Source: Amphiduros pacificus (lineage: Eukaryota; Annelida; Polychaeta; Phyllodocida; Hesionidae). Taken from it: DNA of 64,000 bases. The notes beneath the pieces are model-generated. The model did no database searches and was not told the origin of the DNA. It saw only the letters and a list, made by a program, of their open reading frames with translations. Within the stretch, counting starts at the first letter, position 1; every line of letters starts with the position of its first letter. A program made the translations under genes and the position numbers. Location: assembly GCA_949316495.1 (NCBI GenBank), contig OX439000.1, positions 69,694,570 through 69,758,569 of the forward strand, read 5' to 3'. Shown here in pieces: positions 1-48,660 of this stretch.

Positions 1-429
1 ATTTAGCCTGGAGGCCAAGTAAAAAATATATAATTGCAATATAACAGAATTTATTTGTTGTGATTATCATATCAATAATCAAGTAAGATGCCAAGTAGTA
101 CGAGAAAACCGACTAACGGTGCTGCTACTCTGACATATGATTGTGTATTATGTTTGTGAAAATATTTTAAATCCTCAAATGTGCTCAAAGTTTATTTATT
201 CCAAGACGTGCAGCATGCATCTCTTTTGGCCGCAAAATGAAAATAACTAACTTACCGTGGATTTCTCTGATTATCTGAAATTAAATAATATAATTATGTC
301 TTCATATCAATACAGGACTGGTTTATACTAAGCGCAAATAGATCTTTTAACTGTTGATAATCTATTTTCATTGCAATAATGGATTGTTCCCCTTTGTTCA
401 TGCAGAATAGAACCACTATGTAAAAGGCT

Positions 430-496
430 TCAGTCTATATATATATTAACAGTCTATATATATATTAACATATATAGCATATATATGTATAGACTG
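430..496. repeat. TA-rich imperfect palindrome
   Basis: A tandem TA-rich motif beginning CAGTCTATATATA occurs twice and is followed by its inverted counterpart ending TATAGACTG, so the segment can fold back. It is likely a simple-sequence expansion or the end of a small fold-back element. Confidence 0.45.
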
Positions 497-2992
497 GATC
501 ACTTACCATGAATGCGAATAGGACCAAGTACTTTGTGCCGTGCGGAATCTCCATTGCCTGTAAGAACAGCAAAGTTCTAGTGCAAATTGCCATTATCATG
601 CCGTACCATATTGACATTTCTTTGTATAATAATGTGTTATTCGACAGATATACTGTCAACATACACAAAGGCTGCCTTTTATTATGGGTTGTGAACGACA
701 TGTTGCGATAGATGTGAAGTCAGTTTTTACAGTTATAGCTATAGAAATAGATTTTTTATCATGTTGACGGGGGCATGCGATTCCCCAGTGAACATTTCAT
801 TCCAATATATTTGGTTGTGCAGACTTACATTTCAGTAAATATTCGTCATCCCCAGAGTGTACATAAGGCAGGGTGTTGGACATGCACTGTGGTATTTACT
901 GATACACAGGAAGGAGTATCGGTCCTTACACCCACCCCTCCCTGCCTTGCTTAACGTGTCAGATACCATAGCTACCTCGCTTCTCCTCTTTGAGTCCCTG
1001 GTTTATTTACACAGTGACTTGAGGTGGACAGAAATGGGAGGAATTGTCTGCACGTGTGGATTAATGAGATTAAGTTTTTTGAGGCCATGTCCTGGGTTTA
1101 TTAAGTTCCTTGTAAGCAAGGTGTGGGAAGGTGGAGGAGAGATGGGAATACACGGTTTAGTGTAAATATGTCATGTAAGAAAACACGAAGAACTGAGCGG
1201 TGTCACAGACCAGACAGACAGGCAATTGTTATGAGATCATAGTGTAAGCCATGATGTGGGCAAGTGGTGAAAACACGATTCACTTCTTAAAACCAATAAT
1301 CAGAAATATTTCCTTAAATTTCTTCTCATATGTTATAGAAATTTTGATGTTTTAAAATTGAAGATAAAAAGTGTTATAACCAATCTTTATCAACGCCCAT
1401 GCATATATGAATAATGATTTTTTTTTATCAAATCCTGGCTTAAGTTTGACTGTTGATTTGCTTTACTATAGTAGAATACATTCTACCCTAGAGGAGATCT
1501 ACATTATATTTCAGCCTAACAAGACGACTCATTGCCTGTAGCAGCTCCATTATTCAAAATAGGAAATCCTTTTTGATGTGGAATACGCCCTGCAGGAGCA
1601 GGCACGGCTGTGTCACCACTATCCCCTTCATTCAATGCAAATAGTGGAGACTATTTTATTTATCAAGAAGGATATAAGCTTATTCAAATATTTTTTTAAA
1701 TATATCATTATTCCCAAAAGTTTATAGATATCTTTATAAATTAATCGAAGGTTGTTATTTTTATTGAAAAAAAATCATGTTGTCAGAAAAGAGATTTACG
1801 ATATAAAAGATTGGTATGTTTTTGAAAATTTACCGAAGAGAGAACACCTTAAAATGTAAAAGAATTTCTTCAAAAATGATTGTTTTAATTTGGAGGTAAA
1901 CTAATTCTCGCCATCTATTCTTCAAATGTACTGTGTAAAATTTGCCATGCGTTGTTTTTGTGTCTGTAGTATTATTTGTGTAGTATTATTAATGTAATAT
2001 AATAAACTATATTACATTATCAACAGGATTTTCAATGTTGAATCACTACTAAAAACAAAGACATTATCATATACGCGACTATTTGAAGAAGCCTTGTGAC
2101 CACCTATACACATGTTGTAGCGCCTCATCATAACTGATATAAGTGATTAAATCTAAGATGACTTTATAGGTTGCATGACAGGTTTACACCTCACCTAGAA
2201 TGTAGAGATAGCACAGAATGTGTCATCAGTCCTCACTGCGAAGTTTGCCGAGTAAATCCTCAGTGTTTATTCAACATTAGACTAGTCTTGGTCCATTATT
2301 CTGACAGGGACAAAACTACTATATTTTACTGGTATTCCTTTCCTTTACTTCCAGTATTGTAGTTTTGGGTGGTAATTCCATTATTAGATTACACTTCTAC
2401 ATTGAGGTAGTACTCCAGTTTTGTTCCACTTTACACCGGAAGAGGTTTGGGAGTGTGTTTGAATATGACAGGTTTTCCCTGTGTCGGTCTCAGACTATGC
2501 ATGAGGTCTACTGTGTAAACTAACTTCACGCCTCGTGAACACAGCAGATAATAAAAATGACCCATATCCTGAAGGTTTCTCTCTTCCCATTATATTTTAT
2601 CAAAAATGTCTTGGGGCATTTTTGGCATAGTCTTAGGAACTATGTCAGAGTTTTGTTGCAGTGAGCTTAAGATAAAACTAATGAAGATGTGAAAAACGTT
2701 GTTAACAAGAGAGTCAAGAAAATATATAAATAGTTAAAAACAATGTTTTCTACGATCAAATTGTTCTTATCGGAGGTTTAAAATGAAGTGGTATATTATT
2801 TTTGCAGAATTGTTTCGTGTCATATGAATGACTTTCTTTTCGCAGTTCTTCAGCACAGTGAAGAAAATATATTATTACTCAGTGATTGGTCAAAAAACTT
2901 AAAGGTCACAATAAATCTACAGTTAGTGTTTGGTCATGATAATAAGTCTTTAATCTCAAAATAATGATAGATATGTCATTTAAATACTAGAT

Positions 2993-3160
2993 TATGCACT
3001 GAGCGTCATTCTCCATGCACTGAACATACTTTATGCACTGAGCGTATTTTTCCATGCACTGAACATACTTTATGCACTGAGCGTATTTTTCCATGCACTG
3101 AACATACTTTATGCACTGAGCGTATTTTTCCATGCATTGGGCATACTTCCACATGCACTA
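2993..3160. repeat. 39-bp minisatellite, about 3-4 copies
   Basis: The unit alternates TGCACTGAGCGTATTTTTCCA with TGCACTGAACATACTTTA and recurs every 39 bp. The open frame across it on the minus strand simply reads the repeat and is not a gene. Confidence 0.75.
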
Positions 3161-4971
3161 AGCTTAAATTAGCTTGTCCACTGTTGTTCCTTTCGACCCT
3201 GGTACTTTCCAAGTTGGATTCTTGAATCTATTAAACTATTATTAAACCAAAATATTGGATGAAAAGTTGGTTAAACATAGTTTGATATCTTTTTTGTTAT
3301 TAGAAACTTTAAAATGAAAAAACTGTTTTTATTGTGTTGAGTTCTTCCGAAACTTTTGAAAAAATATTCTGTAATAAACATTTTAATATCCACAACTTTC
3401 AAAAATTCTGGGATAAAGCTATTCAATTGAATATATTGAGTTTTGCGGCATAGCAATATTAACCTTAAATCTCAAACGCTGATCAAAGTCTTGAAATGAG
3501 TAACACCAACCATCTCATTTTGATAACACGACCCATGTTGGATAGATATAATTTTTAGATGGTCGACATTAACAATTTAATGGGTTGACATACCAGAAAC
3601 CTAACATGTTCAACATGAACACCACTTGTCAATACATGGTCCATATTTTCTAGAATTATTCATATATTCCTATCTGCTGTCAAGGCATCACATAGATTTA
3701 CATCACTATAGATATTCATTCATTCGCACAGATGAAGGACACTGAATATACAGATTCTTATCTGTAAGTCCTTCAACATTTTCAGCGATTTAGAAAAAAT
3801 AAAAAGGTGTAGGATGTCATGATATAAACCCTCAGTATGTTTACAATACTTTCAAAGAAACAAAGACTATTGCAGTTCGATGAGAAACGATTGTGACTTC
3901 CTATTCCTATTCCCAAATAACCAAATAAAATGTTGAATTGTTGAACTCACGGCTGAACCACATACTGTTATCACATCTGAGTGTGTAAATATAGGCTTTC
4001 TAACTAATGAAGTTCTTTACTGTCAATTCTTCCATCAACAGTGACATCATTCATTGGCGATCTTTTTGTTTCTGTAGTTTTTTCATATCTAAATACTTAC
4101 TTGCCCGATTAACATAACACATCAAATAACTTTCAACCACTTAGTGTTGTCTATTTCGATGATTAATTCAGTGATGATAATAAATCTTACAGTGGCATCA
4201 AGGTGACATAAGAACACTCTCAAAGTGACATCATGTGACATCATGTAAAAGTGACATCATGTTATGTTTTAGATTTATTGATTGACCTCGTTCATGTCAA
4301 TCAATCAAGATCGTATTTGATCTCATCCAAAATATCCCAATTTAGAGCTACTCAACTCAGAACCGGATTCAGAGGAGATCCGGTTCAGACGCTCTCATGT
4401 GGCTCCCAGCTCCATTGTCTTAGTATTTTATGTAATTCGTGAAATGATAATTCTCAACAATAACTTTTGTATATCTTTAACAAAGAAGTAATATCAAGCC
4501 TTTATTTCATTTCATTAGGAATTTGATCATTAACAAGAACAGATGAAAGAGAAATAATACTGTACTCTCAAAAACGACGCTATTTACATACTTATACAAA
4601 AGACTTTTCATTTAAAAGTATTAAGCATTAATCCTATAATTTGCTATGTAAAGATATGAAAAACGTGGCGTATATAGATAGAGTAAAGAGAAGTTGAAAT
4701 AAGACATCGAGGTTGCAGAGTTTATATGCAGAGATCTGTGTCAGCCAGCAGGTGGACATCACGGGTAATCAGTGCACAATTTCTTTAAAGTATCACGACG
4801 AAAATATTAAAATTATATATATATATATATGCATAAACATGTATGCTAACCTCTGTAGATTTTGAGTTATTTTGAAAGCAAGTTATTGCACAGGAAATAT
4901 AAATAAATCGCTGCCTCCAATATTTCTGTGAAATGCTACTAATACAATCGGTATCATTTATTGTAATGCAC

Positions 4972-6738
4972 CATACCTACCAGGTCTTCCCTCCCAGTAA
5001 CCTTGACCAATGGGATATACCTACCAGGTCTTCCCTCCCAGTAACCTTGACCAATGAGATATACCTACCAGGTCTTCCCTCCCAGTAACCTTGACCAATG
5101 GGATATACCTACCAGGTCTTCCCTCCCAGTAACCTTGGTCTATGAGCTTTACCTACTAGGTCTTCCCTCCCAGTAACCTTGATCAATGAGATATACCTAC
5201 TAGTTCTTCCTCCACTAATCGCAGTCAATGAGCTAAACCTATTCAGTCTTCCCTCCCAGTAACCTTGACCAATGAGATATACCTACCAGGTCTTCCCTCC
5301 CAGTAACCTTGATCAATGAGATATACCTACCAGGTCTTCCCTCCCAGTAACCTTGATCAATGAGATATACCTACCAGGTCTTCCCTCCCAGTAACCTTGA
5401 TCAATGAGATATACCTACTAGTTCTTCCCCCACTAAGCTCAGTCAATGAGCTAAACCTATTCAGTCTTCCCTCCCAGTAACCTTGACCAATGAGATATAC
5501 CTACCAGGTCTTCCCCCCACTAAGCTCAGTCAATGAGCTAAACCTATTCAGTCTTCCCTCCCAGTAACCTTGACCAATGAGATATACCTACCAGGTCTTC
5601 CCCCCACTAAGCTCAGTCAATGAGCTAAACCTATTCAGTCTTCCCTCCCAGTAACCTTGACCAATGAGATATACCTACCAGGTCTTCCCTCCCAGTAACC
5701 TTGATCAATGAGATATACCTACCAGGTCTTCCCTCCCAGTAACCTTGACCAATGAGATATACCTACAGGGTCTTCCCTCCTAGTAACCTTGGTCTATGAG
5801 CTTTACCTACTAGTTCTTCCCTCCCAGTAACCTTGATCAATGTGATATGCCTACTAGGTCTTCCCTCCCAGTAACCTTGATCAATGTGATATGCCTACTA
5901 GGTCTTCCCTCCCAGTAACCTTGATCAATGAGATATACCTACTAGTTCCCTCCCAGTAACCTTGACCAATGTGATATGCCTACTAGGTCTTCCCTCCCAG
6001 TAACCTTGATCAATGTGATATGCCTACTAGGTCTTCCCTCCCACTAAGCTCAGTCAATGAGCTAAACCTATTCAGTCTTCCCTCCCAGTAACCTTGACCA
6101 ATGAGATATACCTACCAGGTCTTCCCCCCACTAAGCTCAGTCAATGAGCTAAACCTATTCAGTCTTCCCTCCCAGTAACCTTGACCAATGAGATATACCT
6201 ACCAGGTCTTCCCTCCCAGTAACCTTGATCAATGAGATATACCTACCAGGTCTTCCCTCCCAGTAACCTTGATCAATGAGATATGCCTACTAGTTCTTCC
6301 CTCCCAGTAACCTTGATCAATGTGATATGCCTACTAGGTCTTCCCTCCCAGTAACCTTGATCAATGAGATATGCCTATTCAGTCTTCCCTCCCAGTAACC
6401 TTGACCAATGAGATATACCTACTAGTTCTTCCCTCCCAGTAACCTTGATCAATGTGATATGCCTACTAGGTCTTCCCTCCCAGTAACCTTGATCAATGAG
6501 ATATGCCTACTAGGCCTTCCCTCCCAGTTACCTTGACCAATGAGATATACCTACCAGGCCTTCCCTCCCAGTAACCTTGATCAATGAGATATGCCTACTA
6601 GGTCTTCCCTCTCAGTAACCTTGATCAATGAGATATACCTACTAGTTTTTCCCTCCCAGTAACCTTGGTCTATGAGCTTTACCTACTAGTTCTTCCCCCA
6701 CTAAGCTCAGTCAATGAGCTAAACCTATTCAGTCTTCC
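4972..6738. repeat. 44-bp satellite array, about 40 units, with variant monomers
   Basis: Tandem units of 44 bp built around TCTTCCCTCCCAGTAACCTT and GATATACCTACCAGG repeat for about 1.77 kb. At least two monomer classes exist: the common one, and a variant carrying CCACTAAGCTCAGTCAATG with CTAAACCTATTCAG. The variant recurs at 5210-5240, 5425-5460, 5515-5545, 5600-5630, 6040-6070, 6125-6155 and 6700-6730, partly in regular alternation with common units, which suggests higher-order repeat units of about two or more monomers. A third group with GTGATATGCCTACTAGG clusters at 5840-6030 and 6290-6500, consistent with local unequal exchange. No genes lie inside. Confidence 0.9.
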
Positions 6739-6784
6739 ACCACTATAGACTGCCATGCACAAATAAGCATTAAAAACCACGATA

Positions 6785-6786
<2 letters not shown>

Positions 6787-6827
<41 letters not shown>
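6787..6827. repeat. (AT)n microsatellite
   Basis: About 40 bp of pure AT dinucleotide between the satellite and the hairpin repeat. Confidence 0.9.
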
Positions 6828-6830
<3 letters not shown>

Positions 6831-6995
6831 CAAATATGGACCTGGGTGGAGTGCAATATGACTTTTTATGGACCTTCGGAAAGTTATATTGCACGAGCTA
6901 AACCTATTCATATTGCACGAGGCGCAGCCGAGTGCAATATAACTTTCCGAAGGTCCATAAAAAGTCATATTGCACGACACCCAGGTACATATTTG
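6831..6995. repeat. 64-bp-arm inverted repeat (MITE-like hairpin)
   Basis: Arms 6831-6894 and 6932-6995 are reverse complements over 64 bp with about three mismatches. Each arm reads from CAAATATG and CCTGGGTG inward to AAAGTTATATTGCAC. The 37-bp loop holds GAGCTAAACCTATTCA, the same 16 bp as the variant satellite monomer just to the left, followed by a partial arm copy. Likely a short non-autonomous element; no clear target duplication was found. Confidence 0.8.
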
Positions 6996-7716
6996 TTTTA
7001 TTCTATGTGTTAATTACTGCCATTGTTGGTTTAATTCTAATTATTTAGTGTGGCAAACCTGGACATTGTTGTGATTGCTGTCGTCTGCTTCCCAGTCTGC
7101 AGGTCACTCAGAGCAAGCTGGTGACGTCATTATAGCTGGTGACGTCATCAGTGCAGTGGAAAGTATATTGACGTGCAATATAATGCATCTGGTCAATAAA
7201 ACAATTTAGAGAAGCTCATGTGACCAGACCAGGAATTGACCAATCACAGCACAGAATACACAGTGATCATAGAATAAATATATATAGCGACGTCAGAACA
7301 CCTCAACCTGATCCCCTTAAAGCCAGAACCTTTATATCTTCCCGGGTTAAAATTATATTTGGGCTCCTAACCTAATCCCACTGAGCAACCTGTGAAGATT
7401 ATTATTTTACATTGCTCTAAATGTAAAAGCTAACATGTAAACTTTCATGAAGGTAGTATATTTATCTCTTTAACATCTTTAACATTCATCTGAACATCTG
7501 TTTGTTAATCCAAAGACACATCCTTGATGAATTTAATGTGAAATCGTGGGTGGACATCCCTTGCTGAAATACTTGGTGAAGTACATGAGGAAATACTTGC
7601 TGAAGTACCTGGTGAAATACTTGCTGAAGTATTGGTGAAATACTTGCTGAAATACTTGGTGAAATACTGGTGAAATACTCTTAATTTTGCCTCTCCATTC
7701 CCAAACCTGCTCATCG
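6996..7716. other. 3' flank / presumed 3' UTR of gene A
   Basis: Non-coding sequence between the hairpin repeat and the gene A stop codon. On the minus strand this should contain the 3' UTR. I could not fix a poly(A) signal with confidence: the only good AATAAA on the minus strand is near 6998-7003, at the hairpin edge. A tandem repeat occupies 7556-7680. Confidence 0.4.
7556..7680. repeat. Tandem repeat of about 15 bp in the gene A 3' flank
   Basis: Units of the form GAAATACTTGCTGAA and GTACTTGGT repeat about eight times. It begins about 36 bp downstream of the gene A stop codon, so it is probably transcribed as 3' UTR. Units are mostly multiples of three and stay open in more than one frame, which creates spurious open frames here. 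Confidence 0.7.
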
Positions 7717-43461
<35,745 letters not shown>

Positions 43462-43465
<4 letters not shown>

Positions 43466-43470
43466 TCCAT
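43462..43470 (-). promoter_or_regulatory. Minimal upstream ORF overlapping the gene A start
   Basis: On the minus strand the sequence ATGGAATGATGAC holds ATG-GAA-TGA whose stop overlaps the gene A start codon (TGATG). If the transcript includes it, it is a two-codon uORF that could tune initiation. The first ATG has a G at +4. Confidence 0.4.
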
Positions 43471-46400
43471 GGAGGTGTAGAAAGCAGGAGTGGTGAGTGC
43501 GTGGGAGACTTCACCCTTGTATATCACATTTATTTTTTCATATAATGCATAAATACATGGTAATCTTACCACCGTGACAGTTAACTATGTCAAATATCAA
43601 GGAGTGGATGTTTCAGCCATACTCTCCTTGGTTCAGAATACACTAATGTTGGTTGATGCTGCTTAAAACCCTCAGTGTAATACATATTGTATAGTTCTGG
43701 TTATGATTTTCTGGTAAGGTTATAAAGTGCCTGCGTTTTATCCCAAATCATTAAACCTCGACAGGTCACCTGTGGAAAGGATGCGTCGCTGAACTGAAAG
43801 AATGGTCCAAAGTAAGCCTCCAATTTGACATCCTTTAACGGGTGAGAGAGCACTCTCATGGCTCGCTCTGCTAGGTCGACATATATCTTAATGGTTGGAT
43901 GAATTGTAATAATACTGAAATGGGTAAATAAAAATGACTAAATAAATCTAAACTTGTTTCATCTGAAGTACAGGTTTCTTACCTGGAAAAGAATATTTTT
44001 GGGAAATTACTTAGAGTGGTTTATTTAGGGGCAATATACATAAATTTGTTTTATCAATGTGCAAAAGAAAATCAGGATAGCCCTGTATTGATAATGTTAA
44101 TGACACCATACATTATCTGGATCATGGAATATTTATAATTGTTACATAGCAATAGTCTGTGAGGTATGCAATCAACTTTTACACATTACTCTCAATGAGG
44201 CATTCCTTACATTTGGTACTTATGAGTAGTAAAACTGTTCTACTATTATTTGGAAGACAATTTGTCACACTATGTATCTGTTCTGTTCTGTGCCATATTG
44301 TAATAGAACACTCCTGTAAGTGGGGTCATGCTGGCAGTCGGCTTCTTTACATATCTTTACCTTACCATGTCCTGATGCATTTAAAAAAGACATGTTATGT
44401 CATATGTATCATCCATTCCCTAATAATTAGTCGCAAATATGTATTATCCATACAAATAATAGGGTAAAAGTTTTCATTCATATCATATGGATATTGTCTT
44501 TATTTATGGCTAACTTTATTACTTCCATTTGCAACACTGTTTCAATGCAAACGTTTTGAAGTGTAACATTTTTAACTTGGGCCTGGGCTAGAATAAAAAA
44601 AAATACTTACAGTTATCTGAATGGCAATGAGCACTTTAAAGAGAAAAGTGCTCTATGAAATATAACAGGATAGGTAGAGCATAAATGATAGATATCCATA
44701 AATAGTACTTGTCCCTGGCTTCCTATCCTCTTTTTTATTTTTCGATTGTGTCTCTTCATTTTTTTCCGAAAGGAATCTCAGGTTATTTGAACTAAGTATT
44801 TTTCTTTGATGTAATGTGCATTCAAATGTCCTTGCTTGTGGTGCCATCTGTTTTGTGTTTGTGGGAAGTAATCATTACATTATGTGTTAGTCCATAAAAA
44901 GATTTTGAGGCAACATTCGACCAACTTCCAGCCATCTTGGTTCCAATAGTAACCTGTGTATGAATTCGCACTATTCAGCTTTTCAAGGATTTCAGTGTTT
45001 CCCCTTCGACACAGACAGATATGTTTTCACATGGGCCATTCATTCTAGCCATGGGATTATTGTAGCTTGCAGCCGCGTTATTAGTATCACAAACCTGATT
45101 GAAGTGCTTCTATATGGGATCAATGGCAAAGCCCTCTTTGAGTAGGCTTATTACTTTGTATACTTTTGCAAATATTAAACAATGGGTGCAATAAAAAGAA
45201 CTTGGTAAATTTGTAATGCAACAAACAGAACTTTGAATCAGTTTTATTGCTTAGATAAACGAAAAAGTAGATCGTTACTCTGTATTTTTAGGACTGAGGA
45301 AGGGACAGAGCAAGTCTCAGGTCAGGATAACAGCAGTAGAGATTTAAAATATGAGCTGGCATCCTGCTGAGATTAGTAATCGCTTGCTGAGATTAGTACT
45401 CAGATTAGTGGGTTGTGTGGTCATTTTCACATGTCTAAAATAGTGGACAAATCACTGCACACACACATTCCTCAATTCAAATTGTGGTTTTATTTGACAA
45501 TCAAAATGATGATTGCAATATTTGAATTTATGCTAAATATAGCACAATATAAATTCTAATTCTATATTGTTAATAGTGTTTAAACAACTGTGAAACTAAG
45601 GCATTGACACAATTTTCATTTTGACTGATATGGTCAAATATTGATAATTACACATTTTGGAGATCTTGAATATTATTTTGGAATAAACAATATCCCAATC
45701 TGATGGAATGTATTTAAGAATGAGCATTGTTTCCAGTTATGTGTTAAGGGTCGATGAATTGTCATAACACATTAAAGAAATACAGTCATGTCTGTATTGA
45801 AATGCGGATCCAGGCAAAATGTGAGCAATCCAGTCATGAGAAAAGGTCAAATCATATCATCAGACCTGTGTGACACACTTATGCTGACACATTTGGAACA
45901 ATTGCATTGCACTGGATATATTCAAACATGCTCAAGGTTGACCTCATAATCAACTTACTCAAAATTTAAAATCCATGATAAAATTTTGAAATTTGCTCCA
46001 TGCTATAGTTTTTAGCCCAGACATGCAAAATATTACCCCAATATGAAGATTTTATATTTGTTTACTGTATCAAGTCATTATTATTTATATTGTCTATATT
46101 TGCAAAAAAAGAAAATAATTATTATTTTATTCTTCTGATATGCAAATTGCTCAATAAGAAATCCAATATAAAGATTTCATCTTTCTTTTGGCATCAAGTC
46201 ATTTCTATTATCTAATATCCTGCTTTTGCAATAGACAAATCATAAGTACACATGAAGTACATATCTTTCAAACAGAACCCAATAGACATCTTAATCACTG
46301 AGCCACATATCAATATCACCCTGTGGCAGCACTGTATATAAATTGGAGTCACAGCATGGTATGAAAATTGAAATTGGCACAAAGTTCCATCTTTTTACTA

Positions 46401-46498
46401 ATATGTCATCGCTCAAACTTAACCCAAATATTTTGATACCATTTTTGTTTTCTGTGTAAAGACATTTTATTTAATTTTTTTGTATTTTCTCCATTTGC

Positions 46499-46580
46499 CA
46501 AAAAAAAAAAAAAAAAAAAAAATAAAACAAAACAAAACAAACCAAAACAAAAACAAAACAAAAACAAAACAAAAAAACAC
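46499..46580. repeat. A-rich simple repeat with AAAAC units
   Basis: A pure A run of about 22 is followed by AAAAC/AAAAAC repeats. The minus-strand frame across it (Phe-rich) is an artefact. Confidence 0.9.
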
Positions 46581-46720
46581 ATTTTATGTGTTCTGACTTC
46601 CATGTTGCTCAAACAAGATCCCAATCAATTCTGTATGCTCGGATGTGCATATTGCTAAAACAAAATTTCAAAATGAAAATTTCAGCTTCAGCATGAAAAA
46701 AAAAAACAAACAAAAAAACT

Positions 46721-46787
46721 GTTCCCACCGGGAATTGAATCCCGGGCCTTCAGCAGAGAGATGTCTTATCAACTGAGCCATGTTGAA
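46721..46787 (-). repeat. tRNA-derived relic
   Basis: On the minus strand an A-box-like TGGCTCAGTTGATAAGAC and a B-box-like GGGATTCAATTCCCGGTGGG are spaced as in a tRNA, followed by a T run that could end Pol III transcription. The 5' acceptor strand does not pair with the 3' end, and no reliable cloverleaf forms, so this is a tRNA pseudogene or SINE head, not a working tRNA gene. Confidence 0.6.
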
Positions 46788-47043
46788 TAGTATGATTTGA
46801 CTCTCTCACTGGTAGATCACACAAATAGTCAACATCTTTATCACATCATGTTGATTTATAAAGGGATATCTGTAATTTCACACAGCAGCCTGTTAAATTG
46901 ATAGACTAAAATTTTCCTAAAATATATTTGTCTTAGACGATATGAATAGTAATGCAAATAGATCAATAGAAACAGATATTTATAACTCATCTTTCATTTA
47001 AATTTAACCAATTTTTAGTTGATTCTCTGTAGGTAGGGGGCCA

Positions 47044-47357
47044 CAGGCTGTGGGGCAGTTGGTTAGAGTGCCAGTGTAATAGCACCAGTTCCTCTGTGGT
47101 GATCCAAATGTTGTGGGTTCGAACGCCGGCCGTACCGAGATTGAATTCATGATACAATTTCCCACATAAGCTGGCCCATGCCTTAAGGGTTAACCCGTTG
47201 CTCTTGTAAATCTGTGACCGGGTGAGTTGTCATGTCAGGACCTGGGACATGACAATTCAGTGAGGCAGCACTATATCTGCTACAAGTAGGTCTCATCACA
47301 AAAATGACTGAAATAATGTTGAAAGTGATGTAAAACTCCAAACAAACAAATAAATCT
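47044..47357 (+). repeat. Near full-length tRNA-derived SINE
   Basis: A-box-like GGGGCAGTTGGTTAGAG near 47052 and B box GGGTTCGAACGCC near 47115 are followed by a body with GGGTTAACCCGTTGCTCTTG and a tail GTAAAACTCCAAACAAACAA. Other copies lie at 41734-42010 (minus), 47672-47793 (3' part) and 23405-23556 (decayed). Confidence 0.8.
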
Positions 47358-47671
47358 GCAGGTAGATTTTTTAGGTTAGCATGTAATTATTTATATTGGA
47401 TATGAAGTGTGTCATATAATGTCCAGACACCATTTATATATTAACCTGAACTCATAAAACAGAAAATTGTAATAAGCCAAAGAAAGTCAGATACTGGAGT
47501 GGTGCATATTTTTCTGGAGAAGTCATATGAAGAGTAGTCCGGTAGATTGATAGTTTCAGAGGCAGTTAATGTGTTGATATGTACTCAATGAGTTCACTCA
47601 TAACAGAAATCAAGATGGCCGAATGCAGGATGAGAATGTGCTTGATTTCTCTTAAGGGAAATATACGTCAT

Positions 47672-47793
47672 GAAGGACCTGCTACATGAGAATTCAGTGG
47701 GGCAGCACTATATCTTTTACAAGTAGGTTTCATCATGAAATGACCGAAATAATGTTGAAAGTGATGTAAAACCCCAAACAAACAAACACACTC
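47672..47793 (+). repeat. SINE 3' fragment
   Basis: Shares AATTCAGTGGGGCAGCACTA, AATAATGTTGAAAGTGATGT and the AAACAAAC tail with the 3' end of the copy at 47044-47357. Confidence 0.75.
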
Positions 47794-48269
47794 TCTCCAG
47801 TTATGTGATAACATTTGAAATTTACAATATGTCCTTCGTGGACTGAGCATAGATACCAGAGCCATCTCTTGTGCTTGATACTGCTTTATTCAAAGGATGC
47901 CCATACATCCCATTTAGAAACTTAGGAAATGTATGTGATGGCATTTCCTCATTAAAGTATACAATCTATGAAATAAGTATTATTAAATATTGCCACAAAC
48001 CATTGTTATATTGAAGGATGGCTTCTGAAATTGAGTTATTACACTTTGAATTTGTCAGTGCAGTGAATGCACAGAGTTTGTTTTGACCTCTATTTTCATT
48101 TACCCAGGATGCCCATTCTGAGCATGCCCAGTATGAGTTCAAAAGCACATGGTTCCTGTCAAAAGTAAACAACATCATTGTGATGTCATTGAGGTTCATC
48201 CATATTGGAAAATGGTGTCAAAATTGTTTTGGAGTTTTAATCCAAGAAAGTCACACCCATCTCATTACC

Positions 48270-48660
48270 TTAAATCATTCATGAAGTGAGGTTTTCTTTG
48301 CATAATATAAATGGTGTTTCCCCAAACTTTGTGATGAAATGTTTTACCCATCATATTTCTGGTACATACATTGCTGCTAAAATCCAAATCATCCAAACTT
48401 TGAGTAGCTGTCCAGTGATCTAATGCAAATAACGGCTTATTAAAGTTTTGTTAACAATGGGCACCCGCAGACTGGGACAGTGGAGTGAGTCCTGTTTGTC
48501 CATTAATGTTTGTCAGGCCTAACACCCTTACAGACTACATGATTGTACACATGTGACCACCTGGTGGTAAAAAGTACTTGGCACTTTCAGCAAAACACAT
48601 CATTCAAGCATCCCCCAAACCTCTGTAAAAATTTGCCTGTGACCTCTGTGATTTCATGCA
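48270..48660 (+). repeat. Dispersed repeat, copy 1
   Basis: Shares ordered blocks with 56460-57020: CTGCTAAAATCCAAATCATC, GTCCATTAATGTTTGTC, AGGCCTAACACCCT, CACCTGGTGGT, AAGTACTTGGCACTTTCAGC. Same orientation; no coding content. Family unknown. Confidence 0.7.

Larger units (their letters stand above)
1..4971. other. Gene-free flank downstream of gene A
   Basis: About 5 kb with no exon I can recognise on either strand. Open frames here are short (about 100 codons or less), lack recognisable motifs and are not flanked by convincing splice sites in a consistent frame. The stretch is AT-rich with poly-A and poly-T runs, a small inverted TA-rich repeat near 430-496 and a short minisatellite near 2993-3160. 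It could hold unrecognised UTR or regulatory DNA; nothing in the sequence shows this directly. Confidence 0.55.

Noticed and set aside
857-1165. 102-codon plus-strand frame near the left edge
   Set aside because: No motif, no splice context and no neighbour in frame; treated as chance.
4972-6738. Regular short repeats suggesting a CRISPR array
   Set aside because: There are no unique spacers; the units are contiguous satellite monomers in a eukaryotic sequence.
46721-46787. Functional tRNA gene on the minus strand
   Set aside because: A and B box-like motifs are present, but the acceptor stem does not pair and the anticodon arm is unclear.
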